The notes under the pieces were generated by a model, which made no database searches, was not told the origin of the DNA, and saw only the letters and a list, made by a program, of their open reading frames with translations. Shown one piece after another: positions 8,015 through 15,954 of a stretch of 27,340 bases of DNA. Position 1 is the stretch's first letter. The number at the start of each line of letters is the position of its first letter. Origin of the DNA: CAZTDD01 sp964612675 (GTDB lineage Bacteria > Hinthialibacterota > Hinthialibacteria > Hinthialibacterales > JAKPRU01); the NCBI GenBank assembly GCA_964612675.1, contig CAZTDD010000099.1, forward strand, positions 1 through 27,340, written 5' to 3'. Both the position numbers and the translations under genes were made by a program.

Positions 8015-9163
8015 TTACTCCCACTTGAGTATCCGAACGGCGATTGCGAGTGAAACGACACCGAAAAGGAGTATGACGAAAATCTCCGGCATGATGGTAC
8101 TGGTGGCTTTTCCCCAGGAGACGACCTTGTGCATGCCCTGGACGGCCCAGCCGGTCGGGAAAAAGAATCCCACCATCCGCATACCCTCCGGCATCATTTC
8201 TTTCGGCCACCAGCAGCCGCCAAGGCCGCCCATGATATTTCCCCCCACGACACCAAGGAGAATCGCCTGCTCGGAACGCGATACCCACGAACCGATCAAA
8301 ATCCCCATCGCGGCGCACGAGAACGTGAACACCATCGTCATAAGAATGAGTCCGACCGGATTTCTCCCCCAATGAACACTAAAAAGATAATATGTCGCAC
8401 CAATCAAAACCAGAACCTGCAGCATTCCCAAAATCCAGCGTGCCATTATCATCCCAAATAAGATCTGAGTTCGACTTGCGGGGGAGATTGCAAGCCGTCG
8501 TAATTGACCTCCCGTTCGTTCTTCCGCCAACGTCACGCCGCCGAAAATAAGGGTGTTAATTAACACGAAGAGAATTAAGTAGTTGACCGACGTAAACGCA
8601 AATCCCAACGGCGTCACATCGACGTTCGACGCGCTACGGACCTCGACCGAAAGCGGCAGTTCCCGCTCCAGTTCGGCCTCGAGATCTCCCCAAGCGTCGT
8701 ACCCGTTCGCAAGATTGTCGATCAATTGCACGCGCACCATGCCTGGAATCAAACGTCCCAGCGTCTCGACCAAATGAACCGCCGCCGCAAGGTCGTACGT
8801 ATTATTCATGCCTTCATTTTGAACGACAAAATAGAGCTCCATCTCGTTTCCGGCGAGGACTTCCTGAGTGAATCCTTTCGGAATCACTACTGTTCGCCAT
8901 AGGTTCTCGACATTGTCCCGATCTTCCGGTTTCAATTTATGAATAAAAAACCCCGGGGCCTCCAATTCGTCGACAAGAACCTTCGCCAAGCGTCCGCCAT
9001 CGTAATCCGCGATAGAAATCCCGGTCGTGGTGTTTTCCCTCGGCCGAAACGCCATTCCGAAAACATAAACGAAGATCAGCGGCATTAAAACCAGCCAAAA
9101 AACGGCCGCTTTATCCGCTGAGAAAATCTTCAGGTTGAGTATGGTTATTCGTAACCAGCTCAT
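8015..9163 (-). CDS. ABC-2 type transporter permease
   Basis: This 382-residue permease has the standard ABC-2 layout. One N-terminal helix (VFWLVLMPLIFVYVFGMAF) is followed by a large extracytoplasmic domain to about residue 195, and five helices make up the C-terminal half. The coupling region AEERTGGQLRRLAISPASR matches the conserved segment after TM2 that contacts the ATPase. It is the last gene of a minus-strand operon, 6 bases after the preceding permease ORF. With the ATPase and the other permease it should form a heterodimeric exporter, probably of a hydrophobic compound, drug or lipid-like substrate (inference from family). It is complete, unlike its partner. Confidence 0.87.
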   Translation of the reverse strand: MSWLRITILNLKIFSADKAAVFWLVLMPLIFVYVFGMAFRPRENTTTGISIADYDGGRLAKVLVDELEAPGFFIHKLKPEDRDNVENLWRTVVIPKGFTQEVLAGNEMELYFVVQNEGMNNTYDLAAAVHLVETLGRLIPGMVRVQLIDNLANGYDAWGDLEAELERELPLSVEVRSASNVDVTPLGFAFTSVNYLILFVLINTLIFGGVTLAEERTGGQLRRLAISPASRTQILFGMIMARWILGMLQVLVLIGATYYLFSVHWGRNPVGLILMTMVFTFSCAAMGILIGSWVSRSEQAILLGVVGGNIMGGLGGCWWPKEMMPEGMRMVGFFFPTGWAVQGMHKVVSWGKATSTIMPEIFVILLFGVVSLAIAVRILKWE

Positions 9164-9169
9164 AAGGAA

Positions 9170-9772
9170 TCACCCCTTCACCAGTTGACGTCGCATAGCA
9201 AGAACGCCAACCGATAAAGTCAAAATACCGCATATGGAAAGTCCGCCTACGACTCCGAGGACACTGCCCAACGATCCGCCGTTAATGATCGTCTTCATCG
9301 CATCGATGGCCCAATAATTGATCGTCCACCGGCCGACTTCCCGCATGAACGCCGGCATTTCTTCGAGCGGAAAGAAAGTCCCACCGAACATGCACATCCA
9401 AATAATCACAAGATTCGACAAATTATCCGCCTGGTTCCTGGTTTTTGCCACGCCGTGCACAAACGCCATCATACCGACAATCGCGAGAATAATCACAAAG
9501 GAAGTGGCAGCGAACGAAATCGGATTTCCCCACGTCATTCCAAAGAAGACGACGCTAATGATAATGAGAAATAGATCCGCGAGAACGCATACCAGAAACG
9601 CAACGATTACTTTTGCCGCCAAGAATTGTCCGACAGTAACCGGTCCGGCTAGAATACGCCTGAGCGTCTTTTGGTCGCGCTCGGCGGCAATATCCAGCAT
9701 GAGGATATGAGCAACAAAGAAGAGTCCGAACATGGACAAACCGGGCAGAACGTATTGAAATACTTCGGCCAT
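9170..9772 (-). CDS. ABC-2 permease, C-terminal membrane half
   Basis: The 200-residue ORF holds TM2-TM6 of an ABC-2 permease. It opens just before TM2 (VLPGLSMFGLFFVAHILML), then has the coupling segment AAERDQKTLRRILAGPVT and four further helices, ending MRRQLVKG. The N-terminal helix and extracytoplasmic domain expected of the family are absent but are encoded by the ORF immediately upstream. Only two bases lie between that stop and this ATG (TGAAAATG), and a single-base shift would join them. It may be translated by re-initiation, giving a two-piece permease, or the gap may be a frameshift mutation or sequencing error. No strong separate ribosome site is visible. Confidence 0.75.
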   Translation of the reverse strand: MAEVFQYVLPGLSMFGLFFVAHILMLDIAAERDQKTLRRILAGPVTVGQFLAAKVIVAFLVCVLADLFLIIISVVFFGMTWGNPISFAATSFVIILAIVGMMAFVHGVAKTRNQADNLSNLVIIWMCMFGGTFFPLEEMPAFMREVGRWTINYWAIDAMKTIINGGSLGSVLGVVGGLSICGILTLSVGVLAMRRQLVKG

Positions 9773-9774
9773 TT

Positions 9775-10482
9775 TCAGCTCGTTTCCTCTTCACCCTGGG
9801 AATCTGTCGGCGGCAAATCGCCTTTGGCTTTCTTGGCGTAGTTCTCGCGGTACTCCGAGGGAGTGCACGTCTCGAACGTGATCAAAGGATGGTCTAAATA
9901 GGCTTCGGCGGCTCGGAACCGGGAGTAAATGGAGACGGACAGTGCAGCGATCTTCCAATTCGGAGGCTCTTCCTCGTTATCGATCATGTCCCGGATCTCT
10001 CGCAGCGGTTCTCCGAATTCTGCAGCCAGAATGGAGAGTCCCAGCGCGATTATTCGTGCTGCATATACGGCCAACTGCGGGAACATGGATTGGGCGGGAT
10101 TTTTGTAAACGGTCAGCTGTGTCTTGTTTCCCTCCAGCAGATCGTCTGTCAGTCCTTCCGGCAATACAATCAGAGCGGAGGCATCCTCCTGCTCCACAGC
10201 GTCCAATCCCTCGTCGACGCTGTCCCTGACTAACAAGGTGACGCGTTCGCCGAGGTCACGCTGCCCCGGTACCGTCCGCAAGATATCCGTGAGCAATCCC
10301 TCATCCAGGTCGACAAGCACAACCTTGATCGGTGGCATCTTGTCTTCGCCGTTACCGCGTCCGAAAACCAAGCCGATCAGCAGCGCCATGGCCAACGGAA
10401 TCAGCATGATCCCCAACGTGCCGTACGGACGATGGGATCTGCGAATCAAATCCTTGACGACGAGGCGAAAGATCGTTTTCAA
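9775..10482 (-). CDS. ABC-2 permease, N-terminal helix and extracytoplasmic domain
   Basis: The 235-residue ORF starts with a basic region and TM1 (TLGIMLIPLAMALLIGLVFG, about 22-41), followed by an extracytoplasmic alpha/beta domain (VVLVDLDEGLL, SALIVLPEGLTDDLLEGNK) typical of ABC-2 permeases. It stops in a hydrophilic linker (DSQGEEETS) exactly where TM2 should begin, and the missing half is the next ORF. Its ATG overlaps the ATPase stop by 4 bases (ATGA at 10479-10482), so it is translationally coupled to the ATPase. The combined chain of about 435 residues would be normal for the family. Confidence 0.77.
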   Translation of the reverse strand: MKTIFRLVVKDLIRRSHRPYGTLGIMLIPLAMALLIGLVFGRGNGEDKMPPIKVVLVDLDEGLLTDILRTVPGQRDLGERVTLLVRDSVDEGLDAVEQEDASALIVLPEGLTDDLLEGNKTQLTVYKNPAQSMFPQLAVYAARIIALGLSILAAEFGEPLREIRDMIDNEEEPPNWKIAALSVSIYSRFRAAEAYLDHPLITFETCTPSEYRENYAKKAKGDLPPTDSQGEEETS

Positions 10483-11408
10483 TCGCGCAACTCCCGTCCG
10501 GTCAATTTCAGAAAGACGCTTTGCAGGCTGGGTTCCTTGATGGAGATATCTTCAATCGGAATCTGAGCGGCAAACATCTCCTGGAGAATGGAACTGACGT
10601 TCCCTCTCCCGTCCAAAAGTGCGACAACGGCATGATTTTCTACAAGGTTCAGGATCGTGAGATCTTTGCGGTCTACGAGATGCTGTTCGATTTGATCGAT
10701 GGTGAACGAGCCCCGAATGGAGAGCACATCGCCGTCGCCCGCGATTTTTGCCAGTTCGGGAACCGTTCCGAGTGCGAGGATCTTGCCGTGATCCATGATC
10801 GCTACTCGGTCGCAAAGATCCTCGGCTTCTTCCAGGTAATGTGTCGTATAGAGGACCGTGGTTCCAGCGGCGGCGATCTCGCGCACAACATCGAGAATAT
10901 TGATCCGCGCTTGGGGATCGATCCCGACCGTCGGTTCATCGAGCAAAACGATAGACGGCTTGTGAATCAGGCCGATGGCCATGTTCAGCCGCCGTTTCAT
11001 CCCACCGGAGAACTTTTTGACCTTATCTTTGGCTCGATCCGCGAGACCGACACGCTCCAGGATCTCGTCGGTCGCCTTCTGCAAATCCGCTCCTGTGAGT
11101 CCGTACAGGTTTCCCCAGAAGCGCAGGTTCTCACGGCAGGAGAGTTCCTCGTAAACTGCGACTTCCTGGGGGACGACGCCCATCTGCTGACGAACTTGGA
11201 TCGGAGATTCCTGAATATCCAAGCCGTTGAGAATCACCGTACCGGCATCGGGCTTGAGTAAGCCGCAAATCATTGCGATTGTTGTGGTTTTGCCCGCGCC
11301 GTTGGGGCCGAGTAGGCCGAACAACTCGCCCTTCCGGACCTCAAATGAGCTCTCATCAACCGCCCGCAGGGGGCCGTAGCTCTTTGATAGGGTTTCGACA
11401 TGGATCAT
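10479..11408 (-). CDS. ABC transporter ATP-binding protein (DrrA/CcmA-like exporter type)
   Basis: This 309-residue ATPase energises the export system encoded by the three following ORFs. Walker A is GPNGAGKTT (34-42), the Q-loop region is MGVVPQEVAVYEELS, the signature is FSGGMKRRLN (133-142), Walker B is IVLLDEP (153-159, Glu158), the D-loop is VGIDPQ, and the switch His is in LYTTHYLEEAED (His190). The roughly 85 C-terminal residues resemble the DUF4162-like extension of daunorubicin-type exporters. All catalytic residues are present. It is first in the operon and divergent from the isomerase-like gene, sharing a 165-base intergenic region; AGGAAAGG lies about 10 bases before the ATG. The transported substrate is unknown. 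Confidence 0.92.
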   Translation of the reverse strand: MIHVETLSKSYGPLRAVDESSFEVRKGELFGLLGPNGAGKTTTIAMICGLLKPDAGTVILNGLDIQESPIQVRQQMGVVPQEVAVYEELSCRENLRFWGNLYGLTGADLQKATDEILERVGLADRAKDKVKKFSGGMKRRLNMAIGLIHKPSIVLLDEPTVGIDPQARINILDVVREIAAAGTTVLYTTHYLEEAEDLCDRVAIMDHGKILALGTVPELAKIAGDGDVLSIRGSFTIDQIEQHLVDRKDLTILNLVENHAVVALLDGRGNVSSILQEMFAAQIPIEDISIKEPSLQSVFLKLTGRELRD

Positions 11409-11573
11409 CGGAGGCAGCCTTTCCTGCGGGATTATCTAAACAGAGCTCTCCTCTGTCTACGGTACGACACATACAAATATTCATTGCGATTATGTGAGAA
11501 TCGCGCATACCTTCTGGTTAACGGCGGATCGAGTTTAGAATCAGGAAGAACGTATCCTTGGAAGGAGGATCCG

Positions 11574-13031
11574 ATGAAGATTGGCATTTTGACATTCACC
11601 GACGGCCGCAAACGGGTCGCGGAAGCAACCAAAGACGATTGCATGCGATTCCAGAAAGAGATCGCTGATTGGTTTCAAATCGAAGGGCACGAAGTGGTTG
11701 CCTTTGGAAACACCGTCTGGAATTATGAATCCGCGCGGGGTGGTGCGCGATATCTTCAAAGCGAGGGGTGTGACATCGCCGTCTTCAACTTCTGTGTTTG
11801 GTCTTTCCCGGATCTGACCATGCAAGCGGCGATTCTGGTCAACTGTCCGATACTCTGTGTCGGCAATATCAACCCGTCTCATCCGGGTTGGGTTGCTTTT
11901 TTTGCCTCAGCGGGAGCGTTGAACGAAACGGGTGTACCGTTCGGGCGAGTGCTCGGCGATATTTCAAATACAGAGGTCCAGAACAAAATCGGTCGTTTCC
12001 TTGTAGAACACGAACCGGAGGCCCGAGAACGCGGCAGACATGTGGCCGCGAATCTTCCCTCGATGCGTTACGGCGAATTCGACGGCCCTTCGATGGGTAT
12101 GTATACGGGCCATGTCGACCCCAGCCAATGGATGTCTCAGTTCGGTGTCCATGTCTATCACCGTGGGCAGCTCCATCTCTGGCAGATGGCGAAACAGATT
12201 GACGACGAACGAACAAAAGCGGGACTCGATTGGCTGGAAGAGCATTGCGGTGAGATTCAATATGACGACAAAATTCTCACATCGGGACTCGACGGCACAC
12301 TCGCGCGTCAGGTTCGGCTGTACCTCGCAATCAAAGATTTCTGTAAAGAGGAAGGCATCGATTTTTGCGGATTGACAGGACAGCTCGATATGACCGAGTG
12401 GCCGAACCTTTGCATTACGGATCTTCCGGAAGCACTTCTGAACGACACCGCCGACTGGGAAGAGGAAAACAAAAAGATCACGGTCTGTGCCACCGAATGT
12501 GACAGCAACGGTGCGCTGACCATGCAGATTCTTCACATGCTTTCGAATCAACCAGTGTTGTTTGCAGACTTGCGGCATTACCACGCGGACCGGGATCTTT
12601 TTGACCTGGTGAACTCGGGACAGCACGCCCCATGGCTTGCGGAACGCAGCGACGATTTTCGGGAAAACTGGAAGAAGGTTCGCCTGATGCCCGCCTCGGA
12701 TTTCTACTTCCTGGGGGGCGGCGCCTCCGTTCAGTTCTACGCCAAGCCGGCCGGTATTGTTACGTTTGCGCGGATTATCCGCGTTCGCGGAGAGTTCGTA
12801 ATGCACATCTTCTCCGGCAGCTTCGAGACGTTGAGCCCGGAAGAGGAGGAGGAACTTGCAAAACAGACTACGTACACATGGCCGCACGCATTCGCACGGT
12901 TTAATTGCGACCTGGATCGCTTTTGTGAGACCTTCTCCTCCAATCATATCCACGCGGCGATTGGCAACTATGTTCCGGACTTGATCGCCGTTTGTGAAGC
13001 GTTGGATATTGAGCCGGTTGTTTTGCGTTGA
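11574..13031 (+). CDS. L-fucose/L-arabinose isomerase-like protein
   Basis: The 485-residue product belongs to the L-fucose/L-arabinose isomerase superfamily, which interconverts aldoses and ketoses using Mn2+. Visible features are the N-terminal Rossmann-like domain (MKIGILTFTDGRKR; NFCVWSFPDLTMQA), the metal/substrate region TECDSNGALTMQ (Glu308) and FADLRHYH (Asp332), NSGQHAPWLA, and a C-terminal SSNHIHAAIGNY (His458, His460). Glu/Asp/His sets at such places form the metal site in the family. It is about 100 residues shorter than E. coli FucI, so it is a divergent subgroup and the substrate could differ. The ATG at 11574 is favoured over upstream in-frame codons by AAGGAGG five bases before it. 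It is monocistronic as far as visible, followed by a repeat-rich spacer. Confidence 0.83.
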   Translation: MKIGILTFTDGRKRVAEATKDDCMRFQKEIADWFQIEGHEVVAFGNTVWNYESARGGARYLQSEGCDIAVFNFCVWSFPDLTMQAAILVNCPILCVGNINPSHPGWVAFFASAGALNETGVPFGRVLGDISNTEVQNKIGRFLVEHEPEARERGRHVAANLPSMRYGEFDGPSMGMYTGHVDPSQWMSQFGVHVYHRGQLHLWQMAKQIDDERTKAGLDWLEEHCGEIQYDDKILTSGLDGTLARQVRLYLAIKDFCKEEGIDFCGLTGQLDMTEWPNLCITDLPEALLNDTADWEEENKKITVCATECDSNGALTMQILHMLSNQPVLFADLRHYHADRDLFDLVNSGQHAPWLAERSDDFRENWKKVRLMPASDFYFLGGGASVQFYAKPAGIVTFARIIRVRGEFVMHIFSGSFETLSPEEEEELAKQTTYTWPHAFARFNCDLDRFCETFSSNHIHAAIGNYVPDLIAVCEALDIEPVVLR

Positions 13032-13059
13032 AGAACACGAGATTGGACAGTGCGACAAG

Positions 13060-13253
13060 AAGTCGAAAGTTGTCATCGGAAGTCCCCTCTCCCAGAGGGA
13101 GAGGGAGAAGATCTCTCCCGACTTTTTGCGACGGCACCAATCTTGGGGGAGAAAACGCTGCAGGCACGCTCGTTTCTTTTTCCTCCCCCGAAGATCGGGG
13201 GAGGTTAGGAGGGGGTTGAAATCCGTATCCCCGACTTTTTGCGACGGCATCAA
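13060..13253. repeat. Composite hairpin repeat, copy A
   Basis: The spacer between the isomerase-like gene and the GNAT gene contains several related units. There is a perfect 9-bp hairpin (CCCTCTCCC-AGA-GGGAGAGGG, 13085-13105). Two direct copies of a 22-base end sequence containing CGACTTTTTGCGACGGC lie at 13119-13140 and 13232-13253. A second perfect hairpin (CCTCCCCCG-AAGAT-CGGGGGAGG) lies at 13182-13204. Bases 13142-13253 align nearly identically with 15164-15272. No ORF with a ribosome site is present. The hairpins could also end transcription of the upstream gene, but no T-run follows. Confidence 0.75.
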
Positions 13254-13339
13254 ATCATGACGCTGGGGTTGGAGTGGAGTTTGAAACGGAGAGCCAATTT
13301 CATACAGATCTGTCAACTTTACATTTGAGGAAAACCACC

Positions 13340-14320
13340 GTGTATACACCGATTGAAAAAGTCACTCTCAAAACAAACGAAGAACTCGACATTGCAATCA
13401 TCACCGGTCCCGAACCGGAGTGGAAGAACCGGATTTGTTCGCTTTTGTGGCACAAGGGATATCCCTGGACGTATCACATAGAAAAGGCGCTGAATGGAAC
13501 CATTCCCGACTTGGATACTCGCTTCTATATCGGCGTAGTGGACAGCCAGGCGGTAGCGAATATTTGTTTGTTCGAACACGAGCAGGTTGCATTGCTCGCC
13601 CATGTGTACACCCGGCCCGAGTTTCGCCAACGCGGAATCGCACGCCATCTCAACCGTGTGGTGATGGACGATTTCCGTAATCGTGGTGGGAAAGCCATGA
13701 CACTCGGGACGGATTACGATACGCACCCGTTCCGTCTGTATGAATCGTTCGGGTTCAAGGAGATCCTACCGGAAGCGGGGAACATGACCTGCGAAATCGA
13801 ACCGGGAAGCCAGGAGAACGCGTTTTCGCCGGGGCGGTCGGTTTCGGTCCACGATCAGCGCTGGTCCGATTGGCCTCACCTCAACCTTCTTTATCACCAA
13901 ACCGGAGGCGATTGGTTTCGCTCGGTGCGTCACAAATTGTTCAAACCCGTCAGTTACGAAGGCCCTTTCTTGGCTGAACACGTGGAGGTTGAAAAATCGA
14001 TGGTTCTTGCCAAGACGATGGTTACAGATGAGGGGACCGCTGTCGGCAATCTTGTTTGCGGCTCTGATCCGCTTTGGGGAAACGACATTTGTCTACTCGA
14101 CTTTCATCTGCATGAGAACTACGTCAATCAATCAACGGCGCTCCTGAAGGAGTTTTCCTGTACGAGAAAGAAGGTCCTCTCTTATGCACGGTCCGACACA
14201 TACAAGGAAGAATCTCTCCGGGAGGCCGGATTCAATCGGGAAGGCGCTTTCTCTCAGCTCGTCGAAGACGGCAGAACGGGCGAGCGATATGACGTTGTCA
14301 TTCTTTCGAGAGTGCCTTAG
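13340..14320 (+). CDS. GNAT family N-acetyltransferase with C-terminal extension
   Basis: This 326-residue protein has an N-terminal GNAT acyltransferase fold: LLAHVYTRPEFRQRGIARHL (85-104), with the acetyl-CoA pyrophosphate loop RQRGIA, followed by the usual SFGFKE C-terminal strand (136-141). It should transfer an acetyl group from acetyl-CoA to an amine. The remaining 170 or so residues have no motif I recognise; they may be a second degenerate GNAT-like or substrate-binding domain, since tandem GNAT proteins have this length. I choose the GTG at 13340 because GAGG lies 9 bases upstream; the frame is open to a TTG at 13274 that abuts the repeat. The 3' end overlaps the convergent YceI-like gene by 23 bases. 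Confidence 0.78.
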   Translation: MYTPIEKVTLKTNEELDIAIITGPEPEWKNRICSLLWHKGYPWTYHIEKALNGTIPDLDTRFYIGVVDSQAVANICLFEHEQVALLAHVYTRPEFRQRGIARHLNRVVMDDFRNRGGKAMTLGTDYDTHPFRLYESFGFKEILPEAGNMTCEIEPGSQENAFSPGRSVSVHDQRWSDWPHLNLLYHQTGGDWFRSVRHKLFKPVSYEGPFLAEHVEVEKSMVLAKTMVTDEGTAVGNLVCGSDPLWGNDICLLDFHLHENYVNQSTALLKEFSCTRKKVLSYARSDTYKEESLREAGFNREGAFSQLVEDGRTGERYDVVILSRVP

Positions 14321-15020
14321 TTGCAGGGGAAACTGTGGCAGCCGAAATCTCGGAAGAAGCCGATAGTATCGTACTTGCATTAGGAATGTCCGCCAGTCGG
14401 TCTCCGCGAGCGGAGAGTGAGAAAGAGATAACAATTTGGGGACTGATCCGCGCCAGGTAGCGGCGCGGGACGTCCATGCCAAAATCGCTGATGTTGTCGA
14501 TTACAAATTCACCATTGACCGACAGGCGCGCGTTGGTATTGCGCAGGAAATGCGGAGGCAGATAGCAAAGTTCCGCCGCGATTGTATAATCCTGACGCAT
14601 CCCGCGAAGCTCCAGTGTTCCCTGGGCGACAACATCGGTTATCTTCGAGACACTCAAAATGCTGTCATCTGCGATGAGCCGATTTACATAGAATCGAGCA
14701 ACCGGAAAACTTGCTGAATGAAGCCATTCGGGTGACCGTATGGTTTCATCTCGAAGCGATACGCCCGACAGAAACGATCCGGTCTCGACAGTCACGACAC
14801 CGCTGGCACTCCCAATCTGTTCGTCAACGAGAATGAGATGTCCCTCAACCGCGTGGCTTTTGGCGATCAAGAGTTCGGCGGGTGCGCGGGACTCGAACGC
14901 GATTGTATTGTCGGAAGGGTCCCATTTGTTGAAAACAATCGTATCTGCATTCAATGGCATAGCCATCGCGAACAGGATTAGGAGAAAGGCTCGTACAAAG
15001 TCCGAAAATAATTGACTCAT
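14298..15020 (-). CDS. Secreted YceI-like (lipocalin-fold) domain protein
   Basis: The 240-residue protein has an N-terminal signal peptide (hydrophobic AFLLILFAMAMPLNA, about 11-25) and a YceI-like beta-barrel domain over about residues 27-210. Family-like features are the opening strand NTIAFESRAPAELLIAKSHA, VEGHLILVDE, the GVVTVETGSFLSGVSLRDETIRS segment and LHSASFPVARF, which echo the family's central 'D...R..hL.s..ff....yP.i.F' pattern. YceI proteins bind isoprenoid or lipid ligands in the periplasm. The C-terminal 30 residues are low-complexity Ser/Ala-rich. It is convergent with, and overlaps, the acetyltransferase gene. Its upstream side is the large repeat-rich spacer, where no firm promoter was identified. 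Confidence 0.72.
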   Translation of the reverse strand: MSQLFSDFVRAFLLILFAMAMPLNADTIVFNKWDPSDNTIAFESRAPAELLIAKSHAVEGHLILVDEQIGSASGVVTVETGSFLSGVSLRDETIRSPEWLHSASFPVARFYVNRLIADDSILSVSKITDVVAQGTLELRGMRQDYTIAAELCYLPPHFLRNTNARLSVNGEFVIDNISDFGMDVPRRYLARISPQIVISFSLSARGDRLADIPNASTILSASSEISAATVSPATKALSKE

Positions 15021-15093
15021 ATATATTCGTTCCGTGGGTACCTCGACCGGAAGTCGTTTCTCGATGTCAACCGCACTCTCTCCCTCCCCAGTC

Positions 15094-15272
15094 TTGACGG
15101 CATCGCAAAAAGTCGTCGGGATGCGGAAAGTGAGGTGTCAACCCCCTCTGAATCTCCCCCAGGCTTGGGGGAGAATACGCAGACACGCTCGTTTCCTTTT
15201 CCTCCCCCGAAGATCGGGGGAGGTTAGGAGGGGGTTGAAATCCGTTTTTCCGACTTTTTGCGACGGCGTCAA
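15094..15272. repeat. MITE-like palindromic element, copy B
   Basis: A 179-bp element has 22-base terminal inverted repeats at 15094-15115 and 15251-15272 (20 of 22 match; core CGACTTTTTGCGA). An inner perfect inverted pair is TCAACCCCCTC at 15138-15148 with GAGGGGGTTGA at 15228-15238. Two internal hairpins are perfect: CTCCCCCA/TGGGGGAG (15154-15173) and CCTCCCCCG/CGGGGGAGG (15201-15223). Its right 109 bases match the copy near 13.2 kb. It has no coding capacity. I see no unambiguous target-site duplication. Confidence 0.75.
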
Positions 15273-15603
15273 GATTGACGAGCCGGCACAACGTGAGCAC
15301 TGTTCCCACCCCCAAGCGGAATTGGGGGTGGCACCCGATACACATTATTCCACGGGTTGCTCCGATTGCTTGTCAAGCGGAGTGGCAAAGCCACAAGAGG
15401 CCAGCGAGATACATTTTGCTTTGGTCCTCACAACCTTCTCTCCTACTCCGTTGACTTTTTGCCGCTCCGTCGATCTTTGGACGAGGAACAGACCGATGTG
15501 CCCGGTCGCTCAAGACTTTGTATCTCCCTCAACATGGGCACGCTTGCGCGGCCAAAGGAAGGGGAGATACAGAGGGGGTTGAAAGCTCATCCCTAGTAAC
15601 AAC
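15273..15603. repeat. Hairpin-rich spacer without a gene
   Basis: This is the rest of a 583-base gene-free region. It holds CCACCCCCAA/TTGGGGGTGG (15306-15331), GTGGC-AAA-GCCAC (15382-15394) and GTATCTCCC/GGGAGATAC arms near 15520-15580. The last is followed by AGAGGGGGTTGAAA, a piece also present in both larger repeats. No ribosome site or plausible coding frame was found. It looks like nested remnants of the same palindromic repeat family. Confidence 0.55.
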
Positions 15604-15954
15604 CTATGCCCCCTCCGCAAACTCGTCCGCCGGATCGAAAGGCGGAATGACAACGTTGACGATTTTGAGATCGCCGACCGCGCGATGAACCGTACCGGGA
15701 CGAATGACAACGAGGACACCCGGACGAAGCGGCAAAGTCTCCTGGTCGAGTTCGATCCGCCCCTCTCCTTCCAGGCAGAAATACACCTCGGTCATCTTGC
15801 GGTGATAGTGACGTTCGGAATCTTTCTTGATTTTCACCACGTGGAAACTGACGGGCGTGTCATCTTGCGCACCGATAACCCGAAACGCCTCGCCGCATGG
15901 ACACTGCGTTCCCTGAATTTCCTCGAGATCTCGATAGATATATTGCTGTGTCAT
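15604..15954 (-). CDS. Single-domain cupin protein
   Basis: The 116-residue cupin has cupin motif 1 HYHRKMTEVYFCLEGEG (His49, His51, Glu56) and motif 2 PGTVHRAV (His90). The three-His/one-Glu metal site is therefore complete. The length fits a small beta-barrel that binds a metal or sugar-like ligand, or acts as an isomerase or dioxygenase. A CPCGEAFRV segment (Cys18, Cys20) precedes the barrel. It is the last gene of the operon, and its ATG overlaps the kinase stop (ATGA at 15951-15954), so the two should be made in fixed proportion. A ligand-sensing or regulatory accessory role for the kinase is inference. Confidence 0.85.
   Translation of the reverse strand: MTQQYIYRDLEEIQGTQCPCGEAFRVIGAQDDTPVSFHVVKIKKDSERHYHRKMTEVYFCLEGEGRIELDQETLPLRPGVLVVIRPGTVHRAVGDLKIVNVVIPPFDPADEFAEGA

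Noticed and set aside
13081..13262. CRISPR-like array from the repeated units
   Set aside because: Units are palindromic, irregularly spaced and few, without regular repeat-spacer structure or cas genes.
13274..13339. Extended N-terminus of the GNAT protein from a TTG at 13274
   Set aside because: No ribosome site at 13274 and the stretch abuts the repeat; the GTG at 13340 has a properly spaced GAGG.
11964..13349. 461-residue minus-strand open frame
   Set aside because: It lies antisense to the well-supported isomerase-like gene, has no ribosome site and no recognisable motif, so it is a codon-usage shadow.
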